A stretch of 64,000 nt of DNA from Rikenellaceae bacterium (GCA_015059925.1 SUZL01000001.1:362093-426092); one strand, 5' to 3'. Positions 1 to 10,366 are shown, counted from the first letter of the stretch. Program-made: numbers and translations. The notes: generated from the letters alone by a model not told the origin.

Positions 1-213
1 ATCATCATCCGCTGGCATATCGACGAGGGTTTCTCGGTAATCCCGGGCGCAACCAACCCCGACTACATTAAGGAGAATATCTCGATTTTCGACTTTAAGC
101 TCGATGCTGAGGATATGGCAGTAATGCGCTCGCTCGATAAGGAGAAGCGATTCTACAATATGTCTATCGAGCAGTTGGAGAGTTTTGTGCTTAACCGCGC
201 AATCGACAGATAA
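1..213 (+). CDS. aldo/keto reductase, C-terminal fragment (5' truncated by window edge)
   Basis: Open frame 1 from base 1: IIIRWHIDEGFSVIPGATNPDYIKENISIFDFKLDAEDMAVMRSLDKEKRFYN..., typical AKR C-terminus; stop TAA 211-213. Confidence 0.85.
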   Translation: MIIRWHIDEGFSVIPGATNPDYIKENISIFDFKLDAEDMAVMRSLDKEKRFYNMSIEQLESFVLNRAIDR

Positions 214-244
214 TAAATATTTAACTTAACAAATACACACTACT

Positions 245-739
245 ATGAAAAAGTTTATTGCAATCGTAGCTCTTATTACAGGAGTACTCTTCTCGAATAA
301 CATTATGGCTCAGGGCCCCGAGGGTGGTCAGCGCCCCCAGCGTCCTGAGATGGTAAATCACAGCGACACGCCTGAAGGCAAGCAGATGTTGGCACTCTCA
401 ACGCAGATGTGGCAGTGGATGGCCGATAAGGATGCCGACAAGTTGGCCAATCTCTACCACGACAGCGCCGTATTCGTTCATATGGGAGGTGCTTGGGGCA
501 AGCAGCAGGAGGTAGGCATCATCGGCGGCGGTATGATCCACTACAAGAAGGCCGATATGAATAGTGTATCGGTACGTTTCGCGGGCGAGGATTCGGCCAT
601 CGTATTGAGCGACTTGAACCTGCTGGCTGTCGTTGGCGGCAATGAGGTAACCAACCACTTTATGGTAACGGAGAACTATATCAAGGTTGGTGGCGAGTGG
701 AAACTCACCGTGCTGGCATTCACAAAGCTGAATAACTAA
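245..739 (+). CDS. secreted SnoaL/NTF2-like (DUF4440-type) protein
   Basis: Signal peptide plus NTF2-like pattern (MWQWMADKDADKLANLYHDSAVFVHMGG...ENYIKVGGEWKLTVLAFTKL). Confidence 0.7.
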   Translation: MKKFIAIVALITGVLFSNNIMAQGPEGGQRPQRPEMVNHSDTPEGKQMLALSTQMWQWMADKDADKLANLYHDSAVFVHMGGAWGKQQEVGIIGGGMIHYKKADMNSVSVRFAGEDSAIVLSDLNLLAVVGGNEVTNHFMVTENYIKVGGEWKLTVLAFTKLNN

Positions 740-743
740 CCCT

Positions 744-2006
744 ATGTCACATAACACTAATCTTGCACCTGCACAAGGTGCCCGTATAACCGTCATCGAT
801 GCACTACGAGGCTTCTCTCTGTTGGGAGTTATTTTGGTGCACTTCCAGCAGCATTATAGCGTTCATTCAATGGGCCCGTTCAATGAGCACACCCCCATTT
901 TAGCACAATTTAATGATGCAGTATTTTGGTTTGTGCAGAATGTCCTGATGGGTCGATTTATCAATATCTTCGCCTTCCTGTTTGGTATGAGTTTCTTTAT
1001 TCAGATGGATCGTGCCGCAAAGAAGGGCATTGATTTCAGAGGTCGTTTCCTATGGCGAATGGTTATTCTGTTTGCAATAGGCATCATCGGTTCGGCATTC
1101 TATTCAGGCGATATTCTGTCGCTCTATGCAATCTATGGCGTGGTGTTGCTCCTGATTAATCCGCTCAAAAATTGGATGCTGACGGCTTTGGCCGCCCTTA
1201 TATTGTTGGGTACACCCAAACTCACAACCTTTGCATACGACAAGATTACAGCACCTCCTGCTGTTGAACAGGTTGTAGAGGCTCCCGAGCGTCCTCGTAT
1301 GCCCGAGAATATGGGCGAGCGTCCTCCGTTTGTACCTGAGAAAATCACCTTTACGAAGAGTGTCGAGAACAATCTCACGCGCGGTGCGATGGAGAAGATT
1401 AATTATCAATTCCAAGCAACCAATCGCGGTTATATCACGCTGGCTATATTCATCTTGGGCCTTATCGTCGGACGACTGCGCTTCTTCGAGACCGCTCACT
1501 TGTATATGCGCCGCAACCTGATCCTGTTCGCACTCTTCATCGCAGGTAATCTAATCTTCGGGTGGCTGGCCAACATCGTAGCGCCGGGTATGGATCCGAG
1601 TATGTGGTTCTTGCGCTCAGGGCCTCCGACACTGCAAACCATTATTGGCACAGCGCTCTTTGATGTAGAGTTGGTATTCTCATCGGCATCGCTGCTTATG
1701 GCATTTGTTATCCTCTATAACATCCCCGCCATCGGTAAGGTACTCGATGTGTTGGCTCCTTACGGCCGTATGGGTCTGACGAACTACGTTTCGCAGAGTA
1801 TCATCGGCGCTTGTCTCTTTGCGATGTGGGGACTTGGCTCTACGTTTGGAGCGTGGGGATATGCAGAACTTATGATAGTCGGATTGGGTCTTTACATCTC
1901 ACAGATAATCATCAGCACTATATGGTTGCGCTACTTTAAGTATGGTCCTCTGGAGTGGTTGTGGCGCTCGGCTACATATCTTAAGTGGCAGCCATTCAAG
2001 AAATAG
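744..2006 (+). CDS. DUF418 domain-containing multi-pass membrane protein
   Basis: RITVIDALRGFSLLGVILVH... start and C-terminal NYVSQSIIGACLF... / YGPLEWLWRSATYLKWQP motif typical of DUF418. Confidence 0.85.
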   Translation: MSHNTNLAPAQGARITVIDALRGFSLLGVILVHFQQHYSVHSMGPFNEHTPILAQFNDAVFWFVQNVLMGRFINIFAFLFGMSFFIQMDRAAKKGIDFRGRFLWRMVILFAIGIIGSAFYSGDILSLYAIYGVVLLLINPLKNWMLTALAALILLGTPKLTTFAYDKITAPPAVEQVVEAPERPRMPENMGERPPFVPEKITFTKSVENNLTRGAMEKINYQFQATNRGYITLAIFILGLIVGRLRFFETAHLYMRRNLILFALFIAGNLIFGWLANIVAPGMDPSMWFLRSGPPTLQTIIGTALFDVELVFSSASLLMAFVILYNIPAIGKVLDVLAPYGRMGLTNYVSQSIIGACLFAMWGLGSTFGAWGYAELMIVGLGLYISQIIISTIWLRYFKYGPLEWLWRSATYLKWQPFKK

Positions 2007-2038
2007 AAATTTCGCTCATAATTAATACAGATTTTGTC

Positions 2039-2075
2039 AAGACTACCCGATGCAAGCGTTGGGTAGTCTTTTTCT
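2039..2075 (+). terminator. rho-independent terminator
   Basis: AAGACTACCC-loop-GGGTAGTCTT followed by T-run. Confidence 0.8.
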
Positions 2076-2177
2076 TTTGGTGTAAATCGACCAAAAATTT
2101 GGCACACAAGAAAAAAATATCTAATTTTGAATGATATTCTACACCCAAAAGCTAAGAATCTTAAAAAATAATACGCT

Positions 2178-3608
2178 ATGAAGAAATTCAACCTCCTGAT
2201 TTCGCTCTGCGCAGCGCTCTTTGCGTGTGCTGTGATGCAGAGCTGCGGCAATACGGCGACAAACTCCATTGCCGGCGATAACTACCACTATTGCAACGAG
2301 AAAGGGATGATCGTCTTCGACGAGCCTGCTCGTGTCGAGGGCCAGCAGTCGATGTTGGGATTTGCAGCCGAGCCTATTCCCGTTATTCGCGTCGGCTTCA
2401 TCGGTCTTGGTATGCGCGGCCCGGGTGCTGTAAATCGTTTTACGCATCTCGAGGGCGTTGAGATCAAGGGCTTGTGTGATCTGGAGCAGAGCAATGTCGA
2501 TAAGTGCCAGAAGACGCTGGCCGATGCAGGTCTGCCCGCTGCCGAGGGTTACGTTGGCCCCGAGGCTTACAAGCAGCTCTGCGAGCGCGACGACATCGAC
2601 CTGATCTACATCGCTACCGACTGGGTTAATCACACCCCCATCGCAGTCTATGCTATGGAGCACGGCAAGCACGTTGCTATCGAGGTACCCGCCGCAACCT
2701 CTATCGAGGAGTGCTGGCAGCTGGTTGATACTTCGGAGCGCACACGCCGCCACTGTATGATGCTCGAGAACTGCGTATATGACTTCTTCGAGCTCACCTG
2801 CCTCAATATGGCACAGCAGGGTCTGTTCGGCGAGATTCTCCACGCCGAGGGTGCATATATCCACAATCTGTCGGACTATTGGAACGACTACTATGGCAAC
2901 TGGCGTCTGGACTTCAACCAGAAGCATCGTGGCGATGTATATGCTACGCACGGCTTCGGTCCCGTTTGTCAGGCTTTGAATATCCACCGCGGTAACCGTT
3001 TGAACTATCTGGTATGTATGGACACCAAGTCGGTAAATGGTCTTGAGTGGGCACAGAAGAAGATGGGCTCGACGGAGTTTGCCAATGGTGATCACACCAA
3101 CACGCTTATTAAGACTGAGCTGGGCCAGACCATTGAGCTTCAGCACAACGTCTATACTCCGCGTCCCTACAACCGTCTGTATCAGCTCACCGGCACGAAG
3201 GGCTTTGCCAATAAGTACCCCATCACGGGCTTCACGTTTATGCCCGGTCAGGTGTCCGACGAGGTTCTGCCCGCAGGCACAACGATCAATCCTCACGGAT
3301 TTGTATCGGACGAGGTGAAGGAGGCCGTGCTGGCCGCATACAAGCACCCCATCCATCAGGAGATCGAGGAGAAGGCAAAGACCGTAGGTGGCCACGGCGG
3401 TATGGACTTCGTTATGGACTATCGTTTGGTTTACTGCTTGCACAACGGTCTGCCGCTGGATCAGGATGTGTATGATGCAGCCGAGTGGTCTTGCATCGGC
3501 GAGTTGTCGGCAACATCGGCCAAGCACAACAGTACTCCCGTTGCTGTTCCCGACTTTACACGCGGCGAGTGGAATAAGTTGCAGGGTGTGAAGTTCCACA
3601 CAAAGTAA
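2178..3608 (+). CDS. Gfo/Idh/MocA-family oxidoreductase, GH109-like (alpha-N-acetylgalactosaminidase-type) lipoprotein
   Basis: Lipobox (AVMQSCGN), Rossmann VIRVGFIGLGMRGPGAVNRF, HGKHVAIEVPAATSIEECW. Confidence 0.85.
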   Translation: MKKFNLLISLCAALFACAVMQSCGNTATNSIAGDNYHYCNEKGMIVFDEPARVEGQQSMLGFAAEPIPVIRVGFIGLGMRGPGAVNRFTHLEGVEIKGLCDLEQSNVDKCQKTLADAGLPAAEGYVGPEAYKQLCERDDIDLIYIATDWVNHTPIAVYAMEHGKHVAIEVPAATSIEECWQLVDTSERTRRHCMMLENCVYDFFELTCLNMAQQGLFGEILHAEGAYIHNLSDYWNDYYGNWRLDFNQKHRGDVYATHGFGPVCQALNIHRGNRLNYLVCMDTKSVNGLEWAQKKMGSTEFANGDHTNTLIKTELGQTIELQHNVYTPRPYNRLYQLTGTKGFANKYPITGFTFMPGQVSDEVLPAGTTINPHGFVSDEVKEAVLAAYKHPIHQEIEEKAKTVGGHGGMDFVMDYRLVYCLHNGLPLDQDVYDAAEWSCIGELSATSAKHNSTPVAVPDFTRGEWNKLQGVKFHTK

Positions 3609-3624
3609 TTTATAGTAATTAAAT

Positions 3625-3660
3625 AAAAAAGGTGTCCAACTGCATTGGACACCTTTTTTA
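3625..3660. terminator. bidirectional rho-independent terminator
   Basis: AAAAAAGGTGTCCAACTGCATTGGACACCTTTTTT: perfect stem, A-run and T-run on both sides. Confidence 0.85.
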
Positions 3661-4083
3661 TTTAGGTCTATTCAACGGGAATGACAGCACCTCGGCCGAT
3701 GGATAATCCTCCGACGGATATGGCGAAAACGGCGACGCCTGCCCCGTAGAGAATGTTATGCCCCACAGAGTTATCGACCGCCGATATACATCCCAGAGGG
3801 GAATCTCATACTCAAATCGGATCTTCTCATATCGCGGCCGCTCGGGCGAGGTATCGAAATTTCTGTCGTGCAGTGGATCGGGCAGCGCAAGCCAACGGTA
3901 GGCCATTGAGTCGAACGCCCATCCCTCGGATGGCATCGTGGGCAGGGAGTCGATCTCGTACCACAACGTATCGCCACTCACCCATCGGCGCGGCTCCTGC
4001 GCCACGACCTTGGGCCGATTACAGAGAATAAAACAGATGACGGCAGCTGTCGCCACAAATAAAGAGGTAAGAAAATATTTCAC
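3658..4083 (-). CDS. hypothetical protein with N-terminal membrane anchor
   Basis: ORF with hydrophobic N-terminus, adjacent and co-directional to recO. Confidence 0.55.
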   Translation of the reverse strand: MKYFLTSLFVATAAVICFILCNRPKVVAQEPRRWVSGDTLWYEIDSLPTMPSEGWAFDSMAYRWLALPDPLHDRNFDTSPERPRYEKIRFEYEIPLWDVYRRSITLWGITFSTGQASPFSPYPSEDYPSAEVLSFPLNRPK

Positions 4084-4092
4084 TTCACTGAC

Positions 4093-4815
4093 CTAAAACA
4101 ACTCTTGCAAAATCCTAATCGATTGCACGGAGTTGATCGTGTCGAGATGGTAAGAGTAGTAGGCCATCAGAGCCGACAGAAAATCTACTCTCTGGTGGCG
4201 ATTGAGTCCCACTTCGGCCAAATATCGCACGTCGCACTCCAGCATATCGCGCAGAATGAGAGCGTTTTCTTGTGAGATGCGATATTCGCGCGGGGGGCAC
4301 TCGCGTGTGAAATGGCCCTCGGCAATGTTAAACCACGCCTCGGGCATATACTCGTTTCCGGGCGAGAAACCCAGAAAACGGCACAGATGCGACAGAAACC
4401 AGAGATGGAAATTGGCCACACCCTCGGTTGCTGCATCGAGCGCCTCGACAGAGCCCCAAACGAAGTCGAAGAGCATCTCATTCGCCTCACTCTCCTTGAC
4501 AAGACGGTGCAAAACCTCTGCCATAAAGAGTGCTATGGTCGATTTTTTCACATCGAACGGGATAGACTGCAGCACCAGCCCCGCGTGGACCTCGCCAAAG
4601 CGATGCATATCCATCTTCGTGCTGGTCAGGCCCTCGAATTCGAGAGCGAACATAGGCTGAAACAGAGCGAGTTTGGCGTTGCGCGAACGACCACCCAACC
4701 CCTGCACCATATAGCTCTGACGGCCGTGCGAGGAGGTGAGCATCTGCACGATAAGGCCCTTTTCGCCATACTTCAGCGTGCCCAGCACAACGCCCCGCGC
4801 CGTATATCGTTTCAT
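4093..4815 (-). CDS. recO: DNA repair protein RecO (start reassigned to MKRYTARG...)
   Basis: MKRYTARGVVLGTLKYGEKGLIVQMLTSSHGRQSYMVQGLGG...LFQPMFALEFE, characteristic RecO N-domain. Confidence 0.9.
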   Translation of the reverse strand: MKRYTARGVVLGTLKYGEKGLIVQMLTSSHGRQSYMVQGLGGRSRNAKLALFQPMFALEFEGLTSTKMDMHRFGEVHAGLVLQSIPFDVKKSTIALFMAEVLHRLVKESEANEMLFDFVWGSVEALDAATEGVANFHLWFLSHLCRFLGFSPGNEYMPEAWFNIAEGHFTRECPPREYRISQENALILRDMLECDVRYLAEVGLNRHQRVDFLSALMAYYSYHLDTINSVQSIRILQELF

Positions 4816-4835
4816 CGCCTGACCCGCCATCCTAC

Positions 4836-6317
4836 CTATGCATCTTGCCAATCGCCGTTGGCCTTAATCAGTTCTATGAGGCGATCGATTGCCTCCTCCT
4901 GCGGAATGTTGCGCTCGACAATCTCGCGGCCCTTGTAGAGCGTAATGCGCCCTGCGGCAGCGCCCACATATCCATAATCGGCATCAGCCATCTCGCCCGG
5001 GCCATTGACGATGCAACCCATAATTCCGATCTTGAGATTCTTCAGATGCGACGTGCGGCTCTTGATGTCGGCCAATGTCTTCTCAATATCGTACAACGTG
5101 CGACCACAACTCGGGCAGGCGATATACTCCGTATGCGAGAAGCGCACGCGCGCCGCCTGCAGAATCATAAGTTCAATATCACGAATCTCGTCAGATGAGA
5201 GCGCGGGAGCATCCACCCAAATGCCATCGGCCAAACCGTCCAAGAACAACACGCCCAAATCTGCCGCCGCCTTAACAGCCACTACCTCGACATCCTCGTC
5301 GTCATAACGACGCTTCACGACAACGGGTTGCGTCTGCTCCATATTAAGGATTGCGGCACGCAACTCGGCCGTAGGATTGTTGCTGACGGCCTCGACAACG
5401 CAGAACTCATCGGACAGTTCATCGTGCGTAATGGGAGTCATCACATCTGTGCGGCGCACAAACTCCGTCGGGTGGTAACGCTCGGGATGCAGCACCTCGA
5501 ACACGCCCTCGCGCGAGGCATAATGTTCGACAAGCAGCTTTGCCACAGGCACTTCGTTCTCGGGAGCCTCGGTGAGCGAGACACGAATCGTATCGCCTAT
5601 TCCGTCCGAGAGCAGCGCGCCGATACCCACAGCGCTCTTGATACGACCCTCGAGGCCATTGCCCGCCTCGGTTACTCCGAGGTGGATGGGATAGGTCATA
5701 CCCTCGCTCTCCATCGCCTCGACCAGCAGGCGGTAGGCGTGCACCATCACGCGCGTATTGCTCGACTTCATCGACACGACCACCTGATCGAAATCCTCGC
5801 GGCGGCAAACCCTCAAAAACTCCATTGCCGAGTGAACCATACCCTCGGGCGTGTCGCCCCACTCGTCGAAGACACGCTTTGCAAGCGAGCCGTGATTAAC
5901 ACCTATGCGCAACGCTACGCCGCGCTCGCGGCACTGGGCGATAAGCGCCTCCAGCTCGCCATTCGAGGTGCGGTAGTTACCCGGATTGATGCGCACCTTA
6001 TCAACATAACGCGCTGCGATTGAGGCTACTTCGGGAACGAAGTGAATATCGGCAACAATGGCCGTATCGTAACCATCCTCGCGGATCTTTGCCACGATCG
6101 ACTCCAAATTCTCACCCTCGCGACGCCCCTGCGCCGTCAGGCGAACGATGGGCGCACCGGCATCGGCTATGCGCTTGATCTGCTCGACACTCTTCTGCGT
6201 GTCGGCCGTCGGGGTGTTGGTCATCGACTGCACAGCTATCGGATGCTGCGATCCTATTTTGGTCTGCCCGATACGCACCTCGTGCGCCTCGCGGCGAGAA
6301 AATTCGTTTAGATTCAT
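4836..6317 (-). CDS. ispG: 4-hydroxy-3-methylbut-2-en-1-yl diphosphate synthase (IspG/GcpE) with an insert between barrel and Fe-S domains
   Basis: IGSQHPIAVQSMTNTPTADTQKSVEQIKRIADAGAPIVRLTAQG...; Fe-S domain CPSCGRTLYDIEK...GIMGCIVNGPGEMADADYGYVG. Confidence 0.97.
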   Translation of the reverse strand: MNLNEFSRREAHEVRIGQTKIGSQHPIAVQSMTNTPTADTQKSVEQIKRIADAGAPIVRLTAQGRREGENLESIVAKIREDGYDTAIVADIHFVPEVASIAARYVDKVRINPGNYRTSNGELEALIAQCRERGVALRIGVNHGSLAKRVFDEWGDTPEGMVHSAMEFLRVCRREDFDQVVVSMKSSNTRVMVHAYRLLVEAMESEGMTYPIHLGVTEAGNGLEGRIKSAVGIGALLSDGIGDTIRVSLTEAPENEVPVAKLLVEHYASREGVFEVLHPERYHPTEFVRRTDVMTPITHDELSDEFCVVEAVSNNPTAELRAAILNMEQTQPVVVKRRYDDEDVEVVAVKAAADLGVLFLDGLADGIWVDAPALSSDEIRDIELMILQAARVRFSHTEYIACPSCGRTLYDIEKTLADIKSRTSHLKNLKIGIMGCIVNGPGEMADADYGYVGAAAGRITLYKGREIVERNIPQEEAIDRLIELIKANGDWQDA

Positions 6318-6400
6318 ATTTTAATTTTTGAGGCTCACGAGCCAAATCTTCCTACAAAGATAACGAAACGGAGTGAGTTTTATCGCTCTGCGATAGAAAA

Positions 6401-6433
6401 TTTGGCATATCTCGCAAAATTGGCTTACCTTTG
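6401..6433 (+). promoter_or_regulatory. Bacteroidetes-type promoter upstream of GH125 gene
   Basis: TTTG (6401-6404) - 21 nt - TACCTTTG (6426-6433). Confidence 0.65.
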
Positions 6434-6464
6434 AGCCAAATAAAAACCAAATTATCTTACGATT

Positions 6465-7961
6465 ATGAAATTTTTAACCCATCTTCTCACTCTGGCTACG
6501 GCTATTATGCTCATCGGCTGTGCCGAATCGCAAAATAACAGCGCAACTGTGTCGGAGCCCCTTACCGACTACTCGGCCATAGCTCCCGCAGCTGCTCCCA
6601 TCGTCGATGGCGAGTATGTATGCCAGCGCCCCGCAGCGGAGGATCGTCTCTTCACCTCGCAGGCCGTAGAGGCCGAGATCGAGCGCGTCAAGAGCCTGCT
6701 TACAAATCCCCGTCTGGCGTGGATGTTCTCGAACTGCTTCCCCAACACGCTCGACACCACCGTACACTACCGCAAGGACGAGAACGGCGAGAACGACACG
6801 TTCGTATATACGGGCGACATTCACGCTATGTGGCTGCGCGACTCAGCGGCTCAGGTGTGGCCCTACGTTCAGTATGCCAACGACGATGCCGAGTTGAAGG
6901 CTATGCTGGCAGGCGTTATCAATCGCCAGTTCAAGTGCATCAACATCGACCCCTACGCCAACGCATTCAACGACGGCCCGACGGACGGCGAGTGGCAGCG
7001 AGATTACACCGATATGAAACTCGAGTTGCACGAGCGCAAGTACGAAATCGACTCGCTCTGCTACCCCATCCGCTTGGCCTACCACTATTGGCTCACGACG
7101 GGCGACACGTCAATCTTTGGCGAGGAGTGGATCGAGGCTATCACAAACATTCTCAAGACTTTCCGCGAGCAACAGCGTAAGGATGGCAAGGGCCCCTACA
7201 CGTTCCGCCGCGTAACTGATCGTCAGTTCGACACCCTCTCGAACGATGGCTACGGCGCACCCGTCAATCCCGTAGGACTGATCGTATCGAGCTTCCGTCC
7301 CTCGGACGACGCTACCGTTCTGCAGTTCCTCGTACCCTCTAATTTCTTTGCCGTATCGGCTCTGAACAAGGCTGCCGAGATTCTGACCAAAGTAAATAAG
7401 AACGAGCAGCTGGCCGCAGAGTGCACCGCACTCGCTTCGGAGGTGAGCGCTGCGCTTGAGGAGTATGCCATCTACGACCACCCCACCTTCGGCAAGATCT
7501 ACTCGTTCGAGGTCGATGGCTTCGGCAACCACCACCTGATGGACGATGCCAACGTACCGAGCCTGCTGGCGATGGATTACCTCAACCCCGAGGTTATCGA
7601 CAGCGAGATCTATGCTGCTACGCGCCGCTTCGTATGGAGCCAGAGCAACCCCTACTTCTTCCGAGGCAAGGCTGGCGAGGGCATCGGTGGCCCGCACATC
7701 GGCTACGATATGGCTTGGCCTATGAGTATTATGATGAAGGCCTTTACGAGCCACGACGAGGCCGAGATCAAGTGGTGCATCGAGATGCTGATGCGCACCG
7801 ATGCCGGTACGGGCTTTATGCACGAGTCGTTCAACGTGGATGATCCCAGCAACTTCACCCGCAAGTGGTTTGCTTGGCAGAACACGCTTTTCGGCGAGTT
7901 GATCGTAAAGCAGATCGCAGAGGGCCGCTTGGATATGCTCAACTCGATCGAGATTAAGTAA
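6465..7961 (+). CDS. glycoside hydrolase family 125 (exo-alpha-1,6-mannosidase-type)
   Basis: TGDIHAMWLRDSAAQVWPYVQYA...RQFKCINIDPYANAFND...; lipoprotein signal. Confidence 0.93.
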   Translation: MKFLTHLLTLATAIMLIGCAESQNNSATVSEPLTDYSAIAPAAAPIVDGEYVCQRPAAEDRLFTSQAVEAEIERVKSLLTNPRLAWMFSNCFPNTLDTTVHYRKDENGENDTFVYTGDIHAMWLRDSAAQVWPYVQYANDDAELKAMLAGVINRQFKCINIDPYANAFNDGPTDGEWQRDYTDMKLELHERKYEIDSLCYPIRLAYHYWLTTGDTSIFGEEWIEAITNILKTFREQQRKDGKGPYTFRRVTDRQFDTLSNDGYGAPVNPVGLIVSSFRPSDDATVLQFLVPSNFFAVSALNKAAEILTKVNKNEQLAAECTALASEVSAALEEYAIYDHPTFGKIYSFEVDGFGNHHLMDDANVPSLLAMDYLNPEVIDSEIYAATRRFVWSQSNPYFFRGKAGEGIGGPHIGYDMAWPMSIMMKAFTSHDEAEIKWCIEMLMRTDAGTGFMHESFNVDDPSNFTRKWFAWQNTLFGELIVKQIAEGRLDMLNSIEIK

Positions 7962-7980
7962 ATCGTCGTACCATACAAAC

Positions 7981-8014
7981 AAAAAATCCTGCTCTTGCGG
8001 AGCAGGATTTTTTC
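7981..8014. terminator. rho-independent terminator
   Basis: AAAAAATCCTGCTCTTGCGGAGCAGGATTTTTT. Confidence 0.85.
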
Positions 8015-8029
8015 TTATAAACCTATCTA

Positions 8030-8581
8030 TTACTTGAAGTAACGCTTGTAAAGACCCTGGAAGCCGGCACCGTGACGAGCCTCGTCCTTAGCCATCTCGT
8101 GGATGGTGTCGTGGATAGCATCCAGATTCTCCTGCTTAGCCAGAACTGCCAGACGGAACTTATCCTCGCAAGCACCCTCCTCAGCGTTCATACGCTTGTA
8201 GAGATTGGTCTTGGTATCCCATACAACCTCACCGATCAACTCAGCGATCTTCGATGCGTGCTCTGCCTCCTCCCAAGCGTAGCGCTTGAAAGCCTCGGCA
8301 ACCTCGGGATAACCCTCGCGGTCAGCCTGACGGCTCATTGCAAGGTACATACCTACCTCGGTACACTCACCCATAAAGTGCTCCTGCAAGCCCTTCCAGA
8401 GCTCCTCGCTCGCACCCTTACCATCACCTAACTTATGCTCAGTAGCGAACTCCAACTCGCCATCCTTCTCCTCTACCTCAACGAACTTCTCAGCGGGAAC
8501 CTTGCAAAGCGGACACTTCTCGGGAGCCGCATCACCCTCGTGAATATAACCACATACGGTACAACGAAATTTCTTTGCCAT
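8030..8581 (-). CDS. reverse rubrerythrin / NADH peroxidase-type protein (N-terminal rubredoxin, C-terminal diiron domain)
   Basis: [25 protein letters not shown] at N-terminus; ferritin-like helices with EEAEHASK and [17 protein letters not shown]. Confidence 0.92.
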   Translation of the reverse strand: MAKKFRCTVCGYIHEGDAAPEKCPLCKVPAEKFVEVEEKDGELEFATEHKLGDGKGASEELWKGLQEHFMGECTEVGMYLAMSRQADREGYPEVAEAFKRYAWEEAEHASKIAELIGEVVWDTKTNLYKRMNAEEGACEDKFRLAVLAKQENLDAIHDTIHEMAKDEARHGAGFQGLYKRYFK

Positions 8582-8705
8582 AATCTTAAAGTTTTAATTG
8601 TTTGTTCTTATAGTTTGTTTTGTTTTTCTACTGCAAATATAGGCTGTTTTTCGTGCTTTGCAATAGGTTTTCGATAACAAATTTTTATCCAACCATAAAT
8701 CCTGC

Positions 8706-9668
8706 TTATGATACCTCGGCCTGAGATATCAACTCCTCGATGTAAGCCACATCGACACAATCCTTTGCCATCACGCGCTTTCCGCTATCGAGCAGATACA
8801 ACGACGGGATGGCCCGCAGATCGTACAAACGCTCACGCTCGATCACCTGTCCCTCATTGTAGGCACATATCCACGCCGAGGGGTAGTCGGCAAGATGTTC
8901 GCGCCACGCCTCAAGATCCGCATCGGGATAGATCACCAGCACCTTCAGCGTGCCGCGCTCGATAAGTTCGTTCATTAGGGGCGACGACTGAATCTGCTCG
9001 CTCACATCGCGGCACATCGGGCAGCCGGGGTTGCTTATAAATATAAGGAGATAGTCGGCCTTAATATCGTACATCTGCGCCGTACGGCCCGATGCAAGCG
9101 TATAACTAAAGTCGTTGGCCGCACGCCCTACCCTATTCTGGCGGGCAATCTCGAGGTCGTGTTCATAGGGCAGGCGCTCCAGCTCATCGTAGAAAGGAGA
9201 GGCCACAGCAGCCTCCAGTACGGGGATATACTTCTCATCGTCGCGCAGCGGAGAGTTAGGATCGTGCAGCACAACCTCGGCCAACATCATAAAATAGTCG
9301 AACATCCGCCGCGAAGTAGAGGCGCGCGACATAAGACGCGACATAGCCTTAGAGGCCAATGAGTCGGGAACATACCCCGCCGCATAAACGGCAAAGGCTG
9401 TTGCCATATGCGACGTGTCCACCTCGGCAATAAAGGTCGTATCGGCAAAGTCGAATCGATCCCAATAGTGCTCAACCATATAGGCCTGATGTTCACTCTC
9501 GGTGAGTGTTGCCGGCGGCAACGCAGGAATAAACGTGCGAGCGGTCATTGCGCGCGACTCTCCCATCGGCGGCTCCCCATCGCTCCTGCCTGCCCCCGCC
9601 TGCCGACCACAAGAGATGGCCAACAAAGCAACGGCCACTATAAATATATGTATTGCCTTATTCATCAT
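8706..9668 (-). CDS. DUF5106-type thioredoxin-fold lipoprotein
   Basis: Lipobox (LLAISCGR), helical DUF5106-like region and C-terminal thioredoxin fold with GCPMCRDV. Confidence 0.7.
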   Translation of the reverse strand: MMNKAIHIFIVAVALLAISCGRQAGAGRSDGEPPMGESRAMTARTFIPALPPATLTESEHQAYMVEHYWDRFDFADTTFIAEVDTSHMATAFAVYAAGYVPDSLASKAMSRLMSRASTSRRMFDYFMMLAEVVLHDPNSPLRDDEKYIPVLEAAVASPFYDELERLPYEHDLEIARQNRVGRAANDFSYTLASGRTAQMYDIKADYLLIFISNPGCPMCRDVSEQIQSSPLMNELIERGTLKVLVIYPDADLEAWREHLADYPSAWICAYNEGQVIERERLYDLRAIPSLYLLDSGKRVMAKDCVDVAYIEELISQAEVS

Positions 9669-10366
9669 TACGACTCTTTCTCCTCAATGAGTTGTTGTGC
9701 CAGCTCGGGCATTCCGACGGCGGCGCGGGCCTTGATGTGGGCCAAGGGGTTGCGGATCATCGAGGTGTCGGGATTGCCCGGATCGACTACGTAGATGGGC
9801 ACTCCCGAGCGGGCATAGCGCACCAGCATAGCCGCAGGATAGACGGCAAGCGACGTGCCCACGACAATCATAGCGTCGGCCTCGGCGGCAATCTGCGTGG
9901 CACGGTCGAACATCGGCACCGACTCGCCGAAAAAGACGATATGCGGGCGCAGCAGCGATCCATCCTCAGCTCTGTCGTCAAGATGTTGCTCCCACCCCTC
10001 GATCGGCACAATAAGCTCCGAGTTTCGCTCGCTACGCAGCTTGCGCAACTCGCCGTGCAGGTGTGTTACGCGCGTTGAGCCGGCGCGCTCGTGCAGATCA
10101 TCGACATTCTGCGTTACCACCTCCACATCGAAGTGCTGTTCCAGCTCGGCTATGGCGATATGTGCGGGGTTGGGTTTGGTCGAGAGAAGCTCCTTGCGGC
10201 GCTTGTTATAGAACTCAATGACCAGCGCCCTGTTGCGGGCCAACGCCTCGGGTGTGCAGACATCCTCGATACGATAATTTGCCCACAGACCATCGGCATC
10301 GCGGAAGGTCGAGAGGCCGCTATCGGCACTCACTCCAGCACCCGTAAAAACTACAATCTTTTTCAT
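9668..10366 (-). CDS. cobB: Sir2-family NAD-dependent protein deacylase
   Basis: KKIVVFTGAGVSADSGLSTFRDADGLW, TQNVDDLHERAGS, HLHGEL, HIVFFGESVP. Confidence 0.95.
   Translation of the reverse strand: MKKIVVFTGAGVSADSGLSTFRDADGLWANYRIEDVCTPEALARNRALVIEFYNKRRKELLSTKPNPAHIAIAELEQHFDVEVVTQNVDDLHERAGSTRVTHLHGELRKLRSERNSELIVPIEGWEQHLDDRAEDGSLLRPHIVFFGESVPMFDRATQIAAEADAMIVVGTSLAVYPAAMLVRYARSGVPIYVVDPGNPDTSMIRNPLAHIKARAAVGMPELAQQLIEEKES

Noticed and set aside
2139-3599. 486-aa minus-strand ORF opposite the GH109-like gene
   Set aside because: Shadow ORF caused by strong codon bias; plus-strand protein is a clear family member and the minus translation has no recognisable domain
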